This document shows positions 9,864-21,515 of a stretch of 64,000 bases of DNA, piece by piece. The notes beneath the pieces are model-generated. The model did not search any database, was not told where the DNA came from, and saw nothing but the letters and a program-made list of their open reading frames with translations. The stretch's first letter is position 1, and each line of letters opens with the position of its first letter. The translations under genes and the position numbers were made by a program. This DNA is from Chelativorans alearensis (lineage in GTDB: Bacteria > Pseudomonadota > Alphaproteobacteria > Rhizobiales > Rhizobiaceae): assembly GCF_010993735.1 (NCBI RefSeq), contig NZ_WQNI01000015.1, forward strand, positions 49,456 through 113,455. The letters are read 5' to 3'.

Positions 9864-11171
9864 ATGATCCCGCGCTATTCGCGGCCCGATATGGCCGCCA
9901 TCTGGTCGCCCGAGACGAAGTTCCGCATCTGGTTCGAGATCGAGGCGCACGCGGCCGACGCCATGGCCGAACTCGGCATCGTGCCGAAGGAAGCGGCCAG
10001 GACCATCTGGGAGAAGGCGGGCAACGCCACCTTCGACATCGAGCGCATCGACGAGATCGAGCGTGAGACGAAGCACGACGTTATCGCCTTCCTGACGCAT
10101 CTGGCCGAGATCGTCGGGCCGGAGGCGCGCTTCGTGCACCAGGGCATGACCTCGTCGGACGTGCTCGACACCTGCTTCAACGTGCAGCTCACCAAGGCGA
10201 GCGACATCCTCCTTGCCGATCTCGATGCCCTGCTCGCGGCGCTCAAGAAGCGCGCATACGAGCACAAGGACACCGTCACCATCGGCCGCAGCCACGGCAT
10301 CCATGCCGAGCCTACCACCTTCGGGGTGAAGCTGGCGCAGGCCTATGCCGAGTTCTCCCGCTGCCGCGCGCGGCTGGTGAATGCGCGCGAGGAGATCGCC
10401 ACCTGCGCCATCTCCGGCGCCATCGGCACCTTCGCCAATATCGATCCCCGCGTGGAAGCGCATGTGGCGGAAAGGATGGGCCTCAAGGTGGAGCCGGTCT
10501 CCACCCAGGTCATCCCGCGCGACCGGCATGCGATGTACTTTGCCACCCTCGCCGTCATCGCCTCCTCCATCGAGCGGCTGGCGACCGAGGTGCGGCACCT
10601 GCAGCGCACCGAGGTGCTGGAGGCGGAGGAGTATTTCTCGCCGGGGCAGAAAGGCTCCTCGGCCATGCCGCACAAGCGCAACCCGGTGCTCTCGGAAAAC
10701 CTTACCGGGCTTGCCCGCATGGTGCGCGCCTATGCGGCCCCCGCCATGGAGAATGTGGCGCTCTGGCACGAACGCGACATCTCGCATTCGTCGGTGGAGC
10801 GCATGATCGGGCCGGATGCGACGGTGACGCTGGATTTCGCGCTGGCGCGGCTGACGGGGATGATGGAGAAGCTGGTCGTCTACCCGGAAGCGATGGAACG
10901 GAACCTCAACCGTTTCCGCGGCCTCGTGCACTCGCAGCGCGTGCTTCTGGCGCTCACCCAGGCCGGCGTCTCCCGCGAGGACGCCTACCGGCTGGTGCAG
11001 CGCAACGCCATGAAGGTGTGGGAAGAAGGGGCGGATTTTCTGCAAGAGCTGCTTGGCGACACGGATGTGCGGGCGGCGCTTTCGGAGGACGAGATCCAAG
11101 AGAAATTCGACCTCGGGTATCACACGAAGCACGTGGATACGATTTTCAAAAGGGTGTTTGGGGAGGGCTGA
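9864..11171 (+). CDS. purB: Adenylosuccinate lyase
   Basis: The 435-residue protein begins MIPRYSRPDMAAIWSPETKF and carries the fumarase/lyase superfamily signature GSSAMPHKRNP, which holds the catalytic mobile-loop serine. It also has HQGMTSSDVLDTC and GRSHGIHAEPTTFG, the other two substrate-binding regions. It cleaves SAICAR and adenylosuccinate, releasing fumarate, in purine synthesis. Length and sequence match the short bacterial PurB type found in rhizobia. It is the first of five purine genes in the window. Confidence 0.97.
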   Translation: MIPRYSRPDMAAIWSPETKFRIWFEIEAHAADAMAELGIVPKEAARTIWEKAGNATFDIERIDEIERETKHDVIAFLTHLAEIVGPEARFVHQGMTSSDVLDTCFNVQLTKASDILLADLDALLAALKKRAYEHKDTVTIGRSHGIHAEPTTFGVKLAQAYAEFSRCRARLVNAREEIATCAISGAIGTFANIDPRVEAHVAERMGLKVEPVSTQVIPRDRHAMYFATLAVIASSIERLATEVRHLQRTEVLEAEEYFSPGQKGSSAMPHKRNPVLSENLTGLARMVRAYAAPAMENVALWHERDISHSSVERMIGPDATVTLDFALARLTGMMEKLVVYPEAMERNLNRFRGLVHSQRVLLALTQAGVSREDAYRLVQRNAMKVWEEGADFLQELLGDTDVRAALSEDEIQEKFDLGYHTKHVDTIFKRVFGEG

Positions 11172-11230
11172 TTCTTCCGCAAGCTTTCCGGATAGCTCGG
11201 CATTTCCACCTAAATGCAGCCCGCTATAGG

Positions 11231-12037
11231 TCAGCTCGAGGGCACCACCCGCACCACCGTCCCCCACGGGTCTTCCAGCGTACGTTCCTCCTCGGCATCG
11301 GCCACCCGCATCGCCACCCATGCAAGGCCGGCGCGCCCGGGATCGCGCCGTTTCGCACCGGGGCTGTGCCAGCTGTTGGCGCCGATGTGGTGGTGGTAGC
11401 CGCCCGAAGCGAGGAAGACCGCCTGTGATCCGTAATGGGCCATGGTGTCTAGGCCCAAGGCTTCGTGCCACCATCGCTCGGCCTCCGCCGGCGCGCCGAC
11501 GCGCAGGTGCACATGGCCGATGACGGCGCCCTCGGGGGCGCCTTGCCAGGCATCGTCGGCGCCTGGCGTCGCAAGAAGGCTTTTAAAATCGAGCGGCAGG
11601 GTTTTCATGGCGACCTGGCTGCCGTCCCACTGCCAGCTTTCGCGTGGGCGGTCGGCATAGATCTCGATACCGTTTCCTTCCGGGTCGCTCAGATAGATCG
11701 CCTCGCTCACCAGATGGTCGGAGGCGCCCTCGAGCGGGGTTTGCCGTTCGATGGCGCGGCGCGCCCAGCGGGCAAGGTCGGCGCGGGCGGGCAAGAGGAA
11801 GGCGGTGTGGAAGAGGCCCGCTTCGCGCGGGTCGTCCGGTGTGGCGGCGGCATCCTCCTCGATCGTCAAGAGCGGCCTTTCGCCGGCGCTAAGCACGATC
11901 GTTCCATTGCGCCGCGATTGTTCAAAGAGGCCTACGGTGTCGCGATAGAAGGCGGCCAGCTTGTCCGCGTCGCGTGCCTTGAGACCGATTTCCGCGACGC
12001 TGACCGGCGTGGTGGCGGAGAAGGGAAGGTCTTTCAT
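11231..12037 (-). CDS. VOC (glyoxalase/extradiol dioxygenase fold) protein
   Basis: The 268-residue protein has two VOC modules. The first begins VAEIGLKARDADKLAAFYRD and includes FHTAFLLPARADLARW and LSDPEGNGIEIYADRP. The second begins GHVHLRVGAPAEAERWWHEA and includes GGYHHHIGANSW. His in GLFHTAF, GHVHL and GGYHHHIG and Glu in NGIEIYADR are the likely metal ligands, as in CatE-type 2,3-dioxygenases. The start was set at MKDLPF because CCAGGAG lies 7 nt upstream. The substrate is unknown. Confidence 0.85.
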   Translation of the reverse strand: MKDLPFSATTPVSVAEIGLKARDADKLAAFYRDTVGLFEQSRRNGTIVLSAGERPLLTIEEDAAATPDDPREAGLFHTAFLLPARADLARWARRAIERQTPLEGASDHLVSEAIYLSDPEGNGIEIYADRPRESWQWDGSQVAMKTLPLDFKSLLATPGADDAWQGAPEGAVIGHVHLRVGAPAEAERWWHEALGLDTMAHYGSQAVFLASGGYHHHIGANSWHSPGAKRRDPGRAGLAWVAMRVADAEEERTLEDPWGTVVRVVPSS

Positions 12038-12250
12038 TTCAAACTCCTGGCGCTGCATGCTGAAACACCGCATCATGCAAGCCTGATGGGAGCCGGCCGT
12101 CATCACCGCCGGTTCCTGAGGATAATCGGTGTCGTTCGACTATTTGATACCGCCCCGCTTTATGCACAAGCGCTGAACAGCGAACACCGTGTTCACCGAT
12201 TTCGGCCCAGGCGGTTGCGCCTGTCCGTGAGGGTGGCTACATGCGGCGCC

Positions 12251-12799
12251 ATGAAAGCCAAGGACGCCGACATCCTCATCATCCCCGGATACACCAATTC
12301 CGGCCCCGACCACTGGCAGAGCCGCTGGCAGGTGCGGCTGTCGACCGCCCGCCGCGTCGAGCAGGCGGAGTGGAGGAAGCCGGTGTGCGAGGACTGGGTG
12401 GCGAGGCTGGCCGAGGCGGTGAACGAGGCGGAGCGGCCGGTGGTGCTGGTTGGCCATTCACTGGGCGTGGCGACGGCGGTGCAGGCCATTCCCCACTTCC
12501 GCAAGGCGGTGGCGGGCGCCTTCTTCGTGGCGCCGCCGGAAGTGACGAACCCGAATATCAGGCCGAGGCACCTGATGACCTTCGGGCCCTACCCGCGCGA
12601 TCCCCTGCCCTTTCCCGCAATCGTGGTGGCCAGCCGCAACGACCATTTCGGCAGTTTCGAGGCGGCCGAGGATATCGCGGCGGCCTGGGGCGCACAGTTT
12701 CTGGATGCCGGCAATGCGGGGCATATCAACGCTGAAGCGGGTTTCGGCCCATGGCCCGAAGGCTCGCTCACCTTCGCGCGGTTCTTGTCGCGGCTTTAG
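12251..12799 (+). CDS. RBBP9/YdeN family alpha/beta hydrolase
   Basis: The 182-residue protein opens with ADILIIPGYTNSGPDHWQSR and has the nucleophile elbow LVGHSLGVATAV. Asp in ASRNDHFGS and His in NAGHINAEAG complete the Ser-Asp-His triad. This pattern and length are those of the RBBP9/YdeN serine hydrolase family. The 213-nt gap to the divergent VOC gene must hold both promoters. Its cellular substrate is unknown. Confidence 0.9.
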   Translation: MKAKDADILIIPGYTNSGPDHWQSRWQVRLSTARRVEQAEWRKPVCEDWVARLAEAVNEAERPVVLVGHSLGVATAVQAIPHFRKAVAGAFFVAPPEVTNPNIRPRHLMTFGPYPRDPLPFPAIVVASRNDHFGSFEAAEDIAAAWGAQFLDAGNAGHINAEAGFGPWPEGSLTFARFLSRL

Positions 12800-12819
12800 G
12801 GCGCTGCGTCTGGCTAGAG

Positions 12820-13599
12820 CTATCCGATGCTTTCTTTCGCCCGCGCGATGAGGTTGTCCGCCCCCTTCGCCAGATAGACCCCTTCGTTGCCGATCGCGAA
12901 AAGGCGGTAGCCCATGGCGTGGTAGCGCCCGACGAGGGCCGGATCGACCACGTAGATGGCCGCGTGCTTGCCGGCCGCCCGTGTCTTTTCGGCGATCGTT
13001 GCGACCGCCTCCATCATGCCCTCGTGGGCGGGATCGACGGTTTTACCCTCGGTCCAGGCGATGGAGAAATCCGAGGGGCCGAGGAAGATGCCGTCGATGC
13101 CATCGACGGCCAGCATATCGTCGATAAGGGAAAGGGCGGCGCGCGTTTCCACCATGGCGAAGGCGACCGTGCGGCGGTCGGCCCCGGCCAGCCAGCCGGC
13201 GGCATCAAGCTCGCCGCACCGCTGCATGGCGATGGCCGGCCCCCAGGAGCGCTCGCCGCGTGGCGGGTATTTCATCGCCGCGGCGAAGCGGTGCGCATCC
13301 TCAAGCGAGTTCACCATCGGCGCGATGACGGCTTCGGCCCCGAAATCGAGCGCGCGACTTGCCATATCGAAGCGGCCGACCGGCACGCGGACGATGGCGT
13401 GGCGGCCGTGGAAGGCCAGAGGCACGATGCCGCGCAGCACGCTGTCCTCGTGATGGCCGCCGTGCTGCATGTCGAGCGTGACCGCGTCGAAGCCGAGGCA
13501 GGCGACAGCCTCGACGGTCAGCGCATCGGGGATCGACGACCAGGCCGTGAGAATCCCCTCTCCGGCCTTAAGCCGGTCTGCCAGCGTTGCTGAGCGCAT
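12820..13599 (-). CDS. HpcH/HpaI family aldolase
   Basis: The 259-residue protein has the class II pyruvate aldolase core: FDAVTLDMQHGGHH, VRVPVGRFDMASRALDFGAE, ending in APMVNSLEDA, and VETRAALSLIDDMLAVDGID followed by GIFLGPSDFSIA. The Glu in MVETRAA and Asp in GPSDFS are the metal ligands in HpaI/GarL relatives. Such enzymes cleave 2-keto-3-deoxy or 4-hydroxy-2-oxo acids to pyruvate and an aldehyde. It lies 9 nt downstream of the ATPase-inhibitor gene. The physiological substrate cannot be chosen from sequence. Confidence 0.92.
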   Translation of the reverse strand: MRSATLADRLKAGEGILTAWSSIPDALTVEAVACLGFDAVTLDMQHGGHHEDSVLRGIVPLAFHGRHAIVRVPVGRFDMASRALDFGAEAVIAPMVNSLEDAHRFAAAMKYPPRGERSWGPAIAMQRCGELDAAGWLAGADRRTVAFAMVETRAALSLIDDMLAVDGIDGIFLGPSDFSIAWTEGKTVDPAHEGMMEAVATIAEKTRAAGKHAAIYVVDPALVGRYHAMGYRLFAIGNEGVYLAKGADNLIARAKESIG

Positions 13600-13608
13600 G
13601 GGAGCGGC

Positions 13609-13929
13609 CTATGCGTTCTTGACCTGATCGATCGCCTCGATGAGGAGCTCGCTCATGGTGCGGCGGATCTGATGGTCCGACTGCTGCACGCCGGCGGCGT
13701 CGAAATCGCGCCGGACCTTGCGGAAGACGTCTTCCTCGCCGGCTTCCTCGACGTCGGCCTTGATCACCTCGATCGCGTAGGCATCGGCCTCGGCGCCGGT
13801 CTTGCCCAGCTTCTCCGCCGCCCACAGGCCGAGCAGCTTGTTGCGGCGCGACATGGCCCTGAACTTCATCTCTTCGTCATGGACGAATTTGCGCTCGAAC
13901 GTCTCTTCGCGGTCTTTCATGCTGCTCAT
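13609..13929 (-). CDS. F1Fo-ATPase zeta inhibitor (DUF1476)
   Basis: The 106-residue protein begins MSSMKDREETFERKFVHDEE and continues MKFRAMSRRNKLLGLWAAEK. This is the DUF1476 family, whose Paracoccus member is the zeta subunit, an alphaproteobacterial inhibitor of ATP hydrolysis by F1. The N-terminal charged segment is the inhibitory region in that protein. The function is taken from the family. The gene is divergent from purC, with a 243-nt spacer. Confidence 0.9.
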   Translation of the reverse strand: MSSMKDREETFERKFVHDEEMKFRAMSRRNKLLGLWAAEKLGKTGAEADAYAIEVIKADVEEAGEEDVFRKVRRDFDAAGVQQSDHQIRRTMSELLIEAIDQVKNA

Positions 13930-14172
13930 GCTCTATTTATCCTCCGGCATCGCCCGTGCCGCCATGGCGGCTTTCGGCTGCTAGAATAGCAGGTCGGCAC
14001 GGACAAACCAGAAGCTTGGTGGCGGGTCAATAGAGCCGTTGATGGCGCTAAATGGCGATTGAGATAGCGGCGCGTTTGCGCTAGACCGCATGAAGCCGTT
14101 AAGGCGCACCTCTTTTCGAGCCGGCCATGTGACCAACACCCTGAAAAACCGGCAAATAGCCCAGGAAAAGCC

Positions 14173-14961
14173 ATGAACCGTCGCCGCCGCATCTATGAAG
14201 GCAAGGCCAAGATTCTTTATGAAGGGCCGGAGCCCGGTACGCTGATCCAGTTCTTCAAGGACGACGCCACCGCCTTCAACAAGAAAAAGCACGAGATCGT
14301 CGACGGCAAGGGTGTGCTCAACAACCGCATCTCCGAGTATATCTTCGAGCATCTGAACCGGATCGGCATCCCCACCCACTTCATCCGCCGGCTCAACATG
14401 CGCGAGCAGCTGATCAAGGAAGTGGAGATCATTCCGCTCGAGGTCGTGGTGCGCAATATTGCCGCAGGATCGCTTGCAAAGCGGCTCGGCATCGAGGAAG
14501 GCACGGTGCTGCCGCGCTCCATCATCGAGTTCTATTACAAGGCCGATGCGCTGGACGACCCGATGGTCTCCGAAGAGCACATCACGGCCTTCGGCTGGGC
14601 GAGCCCCCAGGAGATCGACGACATCATGGCGCTGGCCATCCGCGTCAACGACTTCCTGTCCGGTCTTTTCCTCGGCGTCGGCATCCAGCTCGTCGATTTC
14701 AAGATCGAATGCGGGCGGCTGTTCGAGGGCGACATGATGCGCATCGTCGTGGCCGACGAGATTTCACCCGATTCGTGCCGCCTGTGGGACATGGCCACGC
14801 AGGACAAGATGGACAAGGACCGCTTCCGCCGCGACATGGGCGGGCTGGTGGAAGCCTACCAGGAGGTGGCGCGCCGGCTCGGCATCATGAACGAGAACGA
14901 GCCGTCCAAGCCGAGCGGACCGGTGCTCGTGTCCTCCAAGGATGGCGAGACGCGCCACTGA
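14173..14961 (+). CDS. purC: SAICAR synthetase
   Basis: The 262-residue protein starts [20 protein letters not shown], the nucleotide-binding opening of PurC. It contains [20 protein letters not shown] and [11 protein letters not shown], both family signatures, and [12 protein letters not shown] near the metal site. It joins CAIR to aspartate using ATP. AGGAAAAGCC precedes the ATG. It is followed by purS after 28 nt, so purC, purS and purQ form one operon. Confidence 0.97.
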   Translation: MNRRRRIYEGKAKILYEGPEPGTLIQFFKDDATAFNKKKHEIVDGKGVLNNRISEYIFEHLNRIGIPTHFIRRLNMREQLIKEVEIIPLEVVVRNIAAGSLAKRLGIEEGTVLPRSIIEFYYKADALDDPMVSEEHITAFGWASPQEIDDIMALAIRVNDFLSGLFLGVGIQLVDFKIECGRLFEGDMMRIVVADEISPDSCRLWDMATQDKMDKDRFRRDMGGLVEAYQEVARRLGIMNENEPSKPSGPVLVSSKDGETRH

Positions 14962-14989
14962 GGGCGCGTCCGGCACGGAGAGAAGCGAA

Positions 14990-15232
14990 GTGATCAAGGC
15001 ACGAATCATCGTCACCCTGAAGAACGGCGTGCTCGACCCGCAGGGCAAGGCCATTGAAGGCGCACTCGGAGGCCTCGGCTTCTCTGGCGTCGGCTCGGTG
15101 CGGCAGGGGAAAGTGTTCGACGTCGAATTGCAGGACGGCGACCGCGCGAAAGCGGAAGCCGCACTGAAGGAAATGTGCGAGCGGCTGCTGGCGAATACGG
15201 TGATTGAAGATTATAGTATTGCCATTACCTGA
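14990..15232 (+). CDS. purS: FGAM synthase subunit PurS
   Basis: The 80-residue protein begins at a GTG preceded by GGAGAGAAG. It reads VIKARIIVTLKNGVLDPQGK and then AIEGALGGLGF, the standard PurS fold, and ends IEDYSIAIT. PurS bridges the small-type PurL and PurQ to form the FGAM synthase complex. All three subunits are present in this window, with purL about 3 kb downstream. Confidence 0.95.
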   Translation: MIKARIIVTLKNGVLDPQGKAIEGALGGLGFSGVGSVRQGKVFDVELQDGDRAKAEAALKEMCERLLANTVIEDYSIAIT

Positions 15233-15253
15233 AGTTGCGCCGAAGGACTGCAG

Positions 15254-15514
15254 ATGGCGGAAGCTACCAACGAGCTGATGTATGAGCTGCTGAAGCGCAT
15301 GCAGCATGACTTGACGGAACTCAGGGCAGACGTTTCCGAGGTCAAGACCGAATTGAATGTCATTCGCGGTCATATGATCGGAATCCAGACGGATATCCAT
15401 AATATCTATGGCATCCTTTCCCGCCACGACGACCGGCTCGACCGCATAGAACGGCGCCTTGAATTGCGCGAAATGGCCGAATCACCACAGAAACCCTACG
15501 ATCCGAACGCATGA
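15254..15514 (+). CDS. Small coiled-coil protein between purS and purQ
   Basis: The 86-residue product is highly charged and helical: [20 protein letters not shown], then a heptad-like stretch [19 protein letters not shown] and [17 protein letters not shown]. It has no signal peptide or membrane segment. Its stop overlaps the purQ start in an ATGA arrangement, so it is translated with the purine operon. No function is recognised. It could be an assembly factor for the PurSQL complex or an unrelated passenger. Confidence 0.8.
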   Translation: MAEATNELMYELLKRMQHDLTELRADVSEVKTELNVIRGHMIGIQTDIHNIYGILSRHDDRLDRIERRLELREMAESPQKPYDPNA

Positions 15515-16179
15515 AATCAGCCGTCATCCAGCTTCCCGGCCTCAATCGCGACCGCGATATGATTGCCGCGCTCACCAAGGTTTCCGGCAAGGCGCCGATC
15601 ACCGTCTGGCAGACCGAGACGGAATTGCCCGATGTCGACCTCATCGTCATTCCCGGCGGCTTCTCCTATGGCGATTACCTGCGTTGTGGGGCGATCGGCG
15701 CGCGCATGCCGGTGATGAAGGCGGTGGCGGAGAAGGCGGCGAAAGGCGTGATGGTGATGGGTGTGTGCAACGGCTTTCAGATCCTTCTGGAAGCGGGGTT
15801 GCTGCCCGGCGCCCTGATGCGCAACGCTTCGCTGAAATTCGTCTGCCGCGAGGTGAAGTTGGAGGTGGCCAATGCCAACACCGCGTTCACGCGCGGCTAT
15901 GCGCCGGGTGAGATCATCCGCTGCCCCGTCGCCCATCACGACGGCAACTATTTCGCCGATCCCGACACGCTGGCCCGCCTCGAGGGCGAGGGACAGGTGG
16001 TCTTCCGCTACGCCGAGGGCACCAACCCCAACGGCTCCGTCAACGACATCGCCGGCATCATCGGTGAAGGCGGCAATGTGCTGGGCATGATGCCGCATCC
16101 TGAAAACCTGATCGAGGCCGCCCATGGCGGCTCCGATGGGCGGGCGCTCTTCGAAGGTCTTTTGGGAAAAGCCGCGTGA
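15511..16179 (+). CDS. purQ: FGAM synthase glutaminase subunit PurQ
   Basis: The 222-residue protein is a class I glutamine amidotransferase. The nucleophile Cys lies in [20 protein letters not shown], and the triad His/Glu lie in [10 protein letters not shown] near the C-terminus. [19 protein letters not shown] is the PurQ oxyanion region. It supplies ammonia to PurL. It overlaps the upstream coiled-coil gene by 4 nt and the downstream lipoprotein gene by 4 nt. Confidence 0.97.
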   Translation: MKSAVIQLPGLNRDRDMIAALTKVSGKAPITVWQTETELPDVDLIVIPGGFSYGDYLRCGAIGARMPVMKAVAEKAAKGVMVMGVCNGFQILLEAGLLPGALMRNASLKFVCREVKLEVANANTAFTRGYAPGEIIRCPVAHHDGNYFADPDTLARLEGEGQVVFRYAEGTNPNGSVNDIAGIIGEGGNVLGMMPHPENLIEAAHGGSDGRALFEGLLGKAA

Positions 16180-16589
16180 GCCGGACGCAAGGGGGCTTGG
16201 CTTCCGGCGCGTTGCTGCTCGCCGCCCTTCTGGCCGGCTGCCAGAGCGAGCCGATGGGCGGGCCGCTGGCGCTGCAAATCGAGGCGCATGAGCCGGTTGC
16301 GGCGCTCCAGCGGATCAACGAGGCGGGCGCAAGATGCTGGGTCCGCTCGTCGGATGCTGCCTTCAGGGACTTGCATCTCGTGCCCGAGCTTGACACGAGC
16401 GCCGGACGTCCGCGCCTTCTTCTGCTCAGGAAGGGCAAGGCCGAAGGCCTGCCGGTGCTGGTGATCGAGGCCGCGGGCTCGCCCGTCACCGTAACGACCT
16501 ATGGGCCGCTCGCCAGCACGCGCACCGGCGGACGGGTGAACGCGGACATCATGCGCTGGTCGAGCGGAACGCCGGACTGCCGTGGGTAG
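16176..16589 (+). CDS. Predicted small lipoprotein
   Basis: The 137-residue product starts at a GTG overlapping the purQ stop. It opens with a signal sequence ending [12 protein letters not shown], where LAGC is a good lipobox, so the mature protein should be lipid-anchored at Cys22. The rest has no motif I recognise, apart from two further Cys (RCWVR and PDCRG) that could form a disulfide. Its placement at the end of the purine operon suggests co-transcription rather than shared function. Confidence 0.7.
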   Translation: MSRTQGGLASGALLLAALLAGCQSEPMGGPLALQIEAHEPVAALQRINEAGARCWVRSSDAAFRDLHLVPELDTSAGRPRLLLLRKGKAEGLPVLVIEAAGSPVTVTTYGPLASTRTGGRVNADIMRWSSGTPDCRG

Positions 16590-16656
16590 ACCCCTTCGCG
16601 GTTAGGCGGGCTTGGCGGAGAAGAGATGTCGTTTCGGCCTCCCGCCTAAAAGCCGA

Positions 16657-16887
16657 TCAGTCCCAGAAAGGCCTGATCCCCTCACGGACTGCATCGGCGC
16701 GGGAGATGCCGATGTCCTTGAGTTGTTCGTCGGACAGTTCGAGCAAAGCGCGCCGGCTGCGGCGCTTTTCCATCATGCTCTCCAGCCGTTCGGCTACCGC
16801 CACCAAGAGGCGGGCGAGGTGTCTGGCGGCGAGCCCGAAGGACAAGCCGGAGCGCGAACGATGGCGTATTGCACTAATTGTATCCAT
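16657..16887 (-). CDS. DUF1127 mini-protein
   Basis: From the chosen ATG the product is 76 residues. The C-terminal part reads RRALLELSDEQLKDIGISRA, the DUF1127 core. Members are small, Arg-rich proteins; in several alphaproteobacteria they are linked to RNA turnover and phosphate or carbon metabolism. AAAGGCAG lies upstream of the start. A longer frame to 16986 exists but has no ribosome site. It is divergent from the MocR-type regulator gene, with 113 nt between them. Confidence 0.75.
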   Translation of the reverse strand: MDTISAIRHRSRSGLSFGLAARHLARLLVAVAERLESMMEKRRSRRALLELSDEQLKDIGISRADAVREGIRPFWD

Positions 16888-17000
16888 CACTTCTACTGCC
16901 TTTTTGACACCGCAGCCCCACAATTGGGGAGAAAACGGCCCTTCCGCCGCCCTTCCTCGTATTAATTGACTCATTTTCGATGGCAATATAGAGAATTGTC

Positions 17001-18422
17001 ATGATGACAAATTGGCTTCCCAACCTCTCCAGCGGCACCGGGCCGCTCTATCTGCGCCTCGCCGACCAGATCGAAAGCGACATCGAGCGCGGCGTCCTGG
17101 CGAAAGGCGCAAAGCTGCCGCCTCAGCGCAACCTCGCCTTCGACTTGCGGGTGACGATCGGCACGGTGAGCCGCGCCTACGCGCTCGCGCGCGAGCGCGG
17201 GCTGGTCAGCGGCGAGGTGGGGCGCGGCACCTATGTTCTGGACCATGGGCGAGGCGTGCCTCAGGCCGGGCCGGCGCCGGCGTCGAGCGGGATGGAGGGG
17301 ACGCGCGAGATGGAGGCGCCGGCCGGAAAGCTGCATTTCGATGCCACGGCCGCACCGGACGTCGGACAGGGCGAAACCGTTGCCGCATTGTCGGCTAGGA
17401 TCAACCGCGACCACCCCCACGAGGCCGCAAGCTACACGCGGCGCTTTCCCGACCACTGGGCGCAAGCAGGCAGCCGCTGGCTCGCCAGGGGTTCGTTCCG
17501 GCCGGCGCCGCATTGCATCGTGCCGACGCTCGGGGCGCACGCCGCTGCCGTCGCCATCATCTCGGCGGTCACCGCGCCGGGCGATCACATCGCCTTCGAG
17601 CACCTCACCTATTCGCAGGTGGCGCGCAGCGCCAGCCTCGTTGGCCGGCGCATTGCGCTTATCCGGTCCGACGAACAAGGCATCGTTCCGGAGGATTTCG
17701 AGCGGGTGTGCGCGCAGCGGCACCCAAAGATGGTGTTTTCGATGTCTGCGGTGCAGAACCCGACGGTCGCGACGATGCCGGAGGCGCGGCGCATCGCCGT
17801 TGCCGAGATCGCCCGCAGATACAATGTGTGGCTGATCGAGGACAATCTCTACGGCGCCCTTACCGACGATCCGGCCCCCCTGCTCGCCGAACTGGCTCCG
17901 GAGCGCACTTTCCATGTGGGCGGCCTTTCGAAGTCGGTTGCCGCGGGCGTGCGCGGCGGCTGGGTCGCCTGCCCGCCGAACTACGAGCGCCGCATCCAGG
18001 TGGCGCACCGGATGCTGACGGGCGGCCTGCCCTTCATGCTGGCCGAGCTCTCGGCCCAGCTCGTTCTCTCGGGCGAGGCCGACGCGATCCGGGCGCGCTG
18101 CGTCAAGGAGAACAATGCGCGGCTTGCGCTGACGCACGATGCGCTTGCCGGCTTCGACCTCAGATCCTGCCCGAACATTCCGTTCGTCTGGCTGGAACTG
18201 CCGGAACCGTGGCTGTCCGCCACGTTCAAGAACGCGGCGTCGGAAGAAGGCGTGCTGATCGACGATGCGGACGAGTTCAAGGCGGGGCGGTCGGACCAGG
18301 TGTTCCACCACGTCCGCCTCGGCATATCGGCCCCGCGCGGGCGCGAGGAAACGGCCCGCGGCCTCGCCATCGTCCGCCGGCTTCTGGAGCATGGCAGCGC
18401 CGGATATGACAGCTACGACTGA
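17001..18422 (+). CDS. MocR-type regulator (GntR domain plus aminotransferase fold)
   Basis: The 473-residue protein has a winged-helix GntR domain at residues 15-80 (YLRLADQIESDIERGVLAKG, then LPPQRNLAFDLRVTIGTVSR). A fold-type I aminotransferase region follows from about residue 110. The PLP-binding Lys is in HVGGLSKSVAAGVRGGWV. MocR proteins bind PLP and usually control vitamin B6, amino-acid or polyamine genes. The divergent DUF1127 gene is the closest candidate target. Confidence 0.92.
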   Translation: MMTNWLPNLSSGTGPLYLRLADQIESDIERGVLAKGAKLPPQRNLAFDLRVTIGTVSRAYALARERGLVSGEVGRGTYVLDHGRGVPQAGPAPASSGMEGTREMEAPAGKLHFDATAAPDVGQGETVAALSARINRDHPHEAASYTRRFPDHWAQAGSRWLARGSFRPAPHCIVPTLGAHAAAVAIISAVTAPGDHIAFEHLTYSQVARSASLVGRRIALIRSDEQGIVPEDFERVCAQRHPKMVFSMSAVQNPTVATMPEARRIAVAEIARRYNVWLIEDNLYGALTDDPAPLLAELAPERTFHVGGLSKSVAAGVRGGWVACPPNYERRIQVAHRMLTGGLPFMLAELSAQLVLSGEADAIRARCVKENNARLALTHDALAGFDLRSCPNIPFVWLELPEPWLSATFKNAASEEGVLIDDADEFKAGRSDQVFHHVRLGISAPRGREETARGLAIVRRLLEHGSAGYDSYD

Positions 18423-18544
18423 AGCGCGGCCGGCTGCCCACGGCTTTTTCGGCCTCTCCCGCGGTTTTTTCGTCAAAGAGCGGTGAAACGTGGCGCAAGG
18501 TGCGCTATGAGCCGCCTGTAGCCTCCCGCAATCGATAGCCGCAG

Positions 18545-20776
<2,232 letters not shown>

Positions 20777-20962
20777 CGAGGCGTTCGCCAGCCCGATGTT
20801 GTTGCATCGAAGAATTCACAGCCTCCTCGCCCGGCCTCGGGACGACGCGGTTATAGAGGCTGCGGGCAACCATGACGGGAGCGGATTTCCGCTTTATGCG
20901 GCCGATCCAAATGTGGCAGAATTGCTTACCGTTTTGGGATGGTGAGATTTGGGAGTAACTCC

Positions 20963-21196
20963 ATGGCAATGAACGCTGGCGACATCGAGCGCCTGATCAG
21001 GGAAGCCATTCCCGACGCAAGAGTCACCATCCGCGACCTTGCCGGCGACGGCGACCATTATGCCGCGGAGGTGGTGGCCGAGAGCTTCCGCGGCAAAAGC
21101 CGGGTGCAGCAGCACCAGATGGTCTATGACGCGCTCAAGGGCAATATGGGCGGCACCCTGCACGCGCTGGCGCTGCAGACGAGCGTGCCTGAATAG
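20963..21196 (+). CDS. bolA: BolA/IbaG family protein
   Basis: The 77-residue product starts MAMNAGDIERLIREAIPDAR with GGGAGTAAC upstream. AAEVVAESFRGKSRVQQHQM and VYDALKGNMGGTLHALALQT match the BolA fold, with the conserved His in the QQHQMVY segment as the Fe-S ligand. BolA proteins form [2Fe-2S] heterodimers with monothiol glutaredoxins, and such a glutaredoxin is the next gene. The 186-nt gap upstream shows no gene. Confidence 0.92.
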   Translation: MAMNAGDIERLIREAIPDARVTIRDLAGDGDHYAAEVVAESFRGKSRVQQHQMVYDALKGNMGGTLHALALQTSVPE

Positions 21197-21515
21197 GCGA
21201 GCGATGCATAAGTCAGTTTCGGTGCCGAATCAGCAGTGGGTGGAATTTGCCTGACCGCTACAGATGTCGCCCTCGCAGAAGCGGACGTTTCCTTCACGAC
21301 CTGCAGGCGACCCATCCCCGTGAACCGGCATAGAAAGGCTTCATCCTCTTCGGGAGAAAGGATCGGCAACTGGCCGCCAATAGCCGCCAGCGAACTTCAT
21401 GGCTCGCCGTCGGCAAATCCGCCCCCTCCGCATTGCACCTGGCCGGATCGTGCAATAGATAATGGTCAGCACAGCTTACGAATGCCGGCCTTGCCCGGCA
21501 ACGAAAGGACAGGCG
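21197..21515. other. Intergenic region without recognisable feature
   Basis: About 319 nt lie between bolA and the glutaredoxin gene. The frames that cross it are short and lack ribosome sites or family motifs. The glutaredoxin promoter must be in the right part; no confident promoter elements can be named. Confidence 0.5.

Noticed and set aside
9690..11474. 594-residue minus-strand frame
   Set aside because: It is antisense to purB, with unbalanced Arg/Gly/His content.
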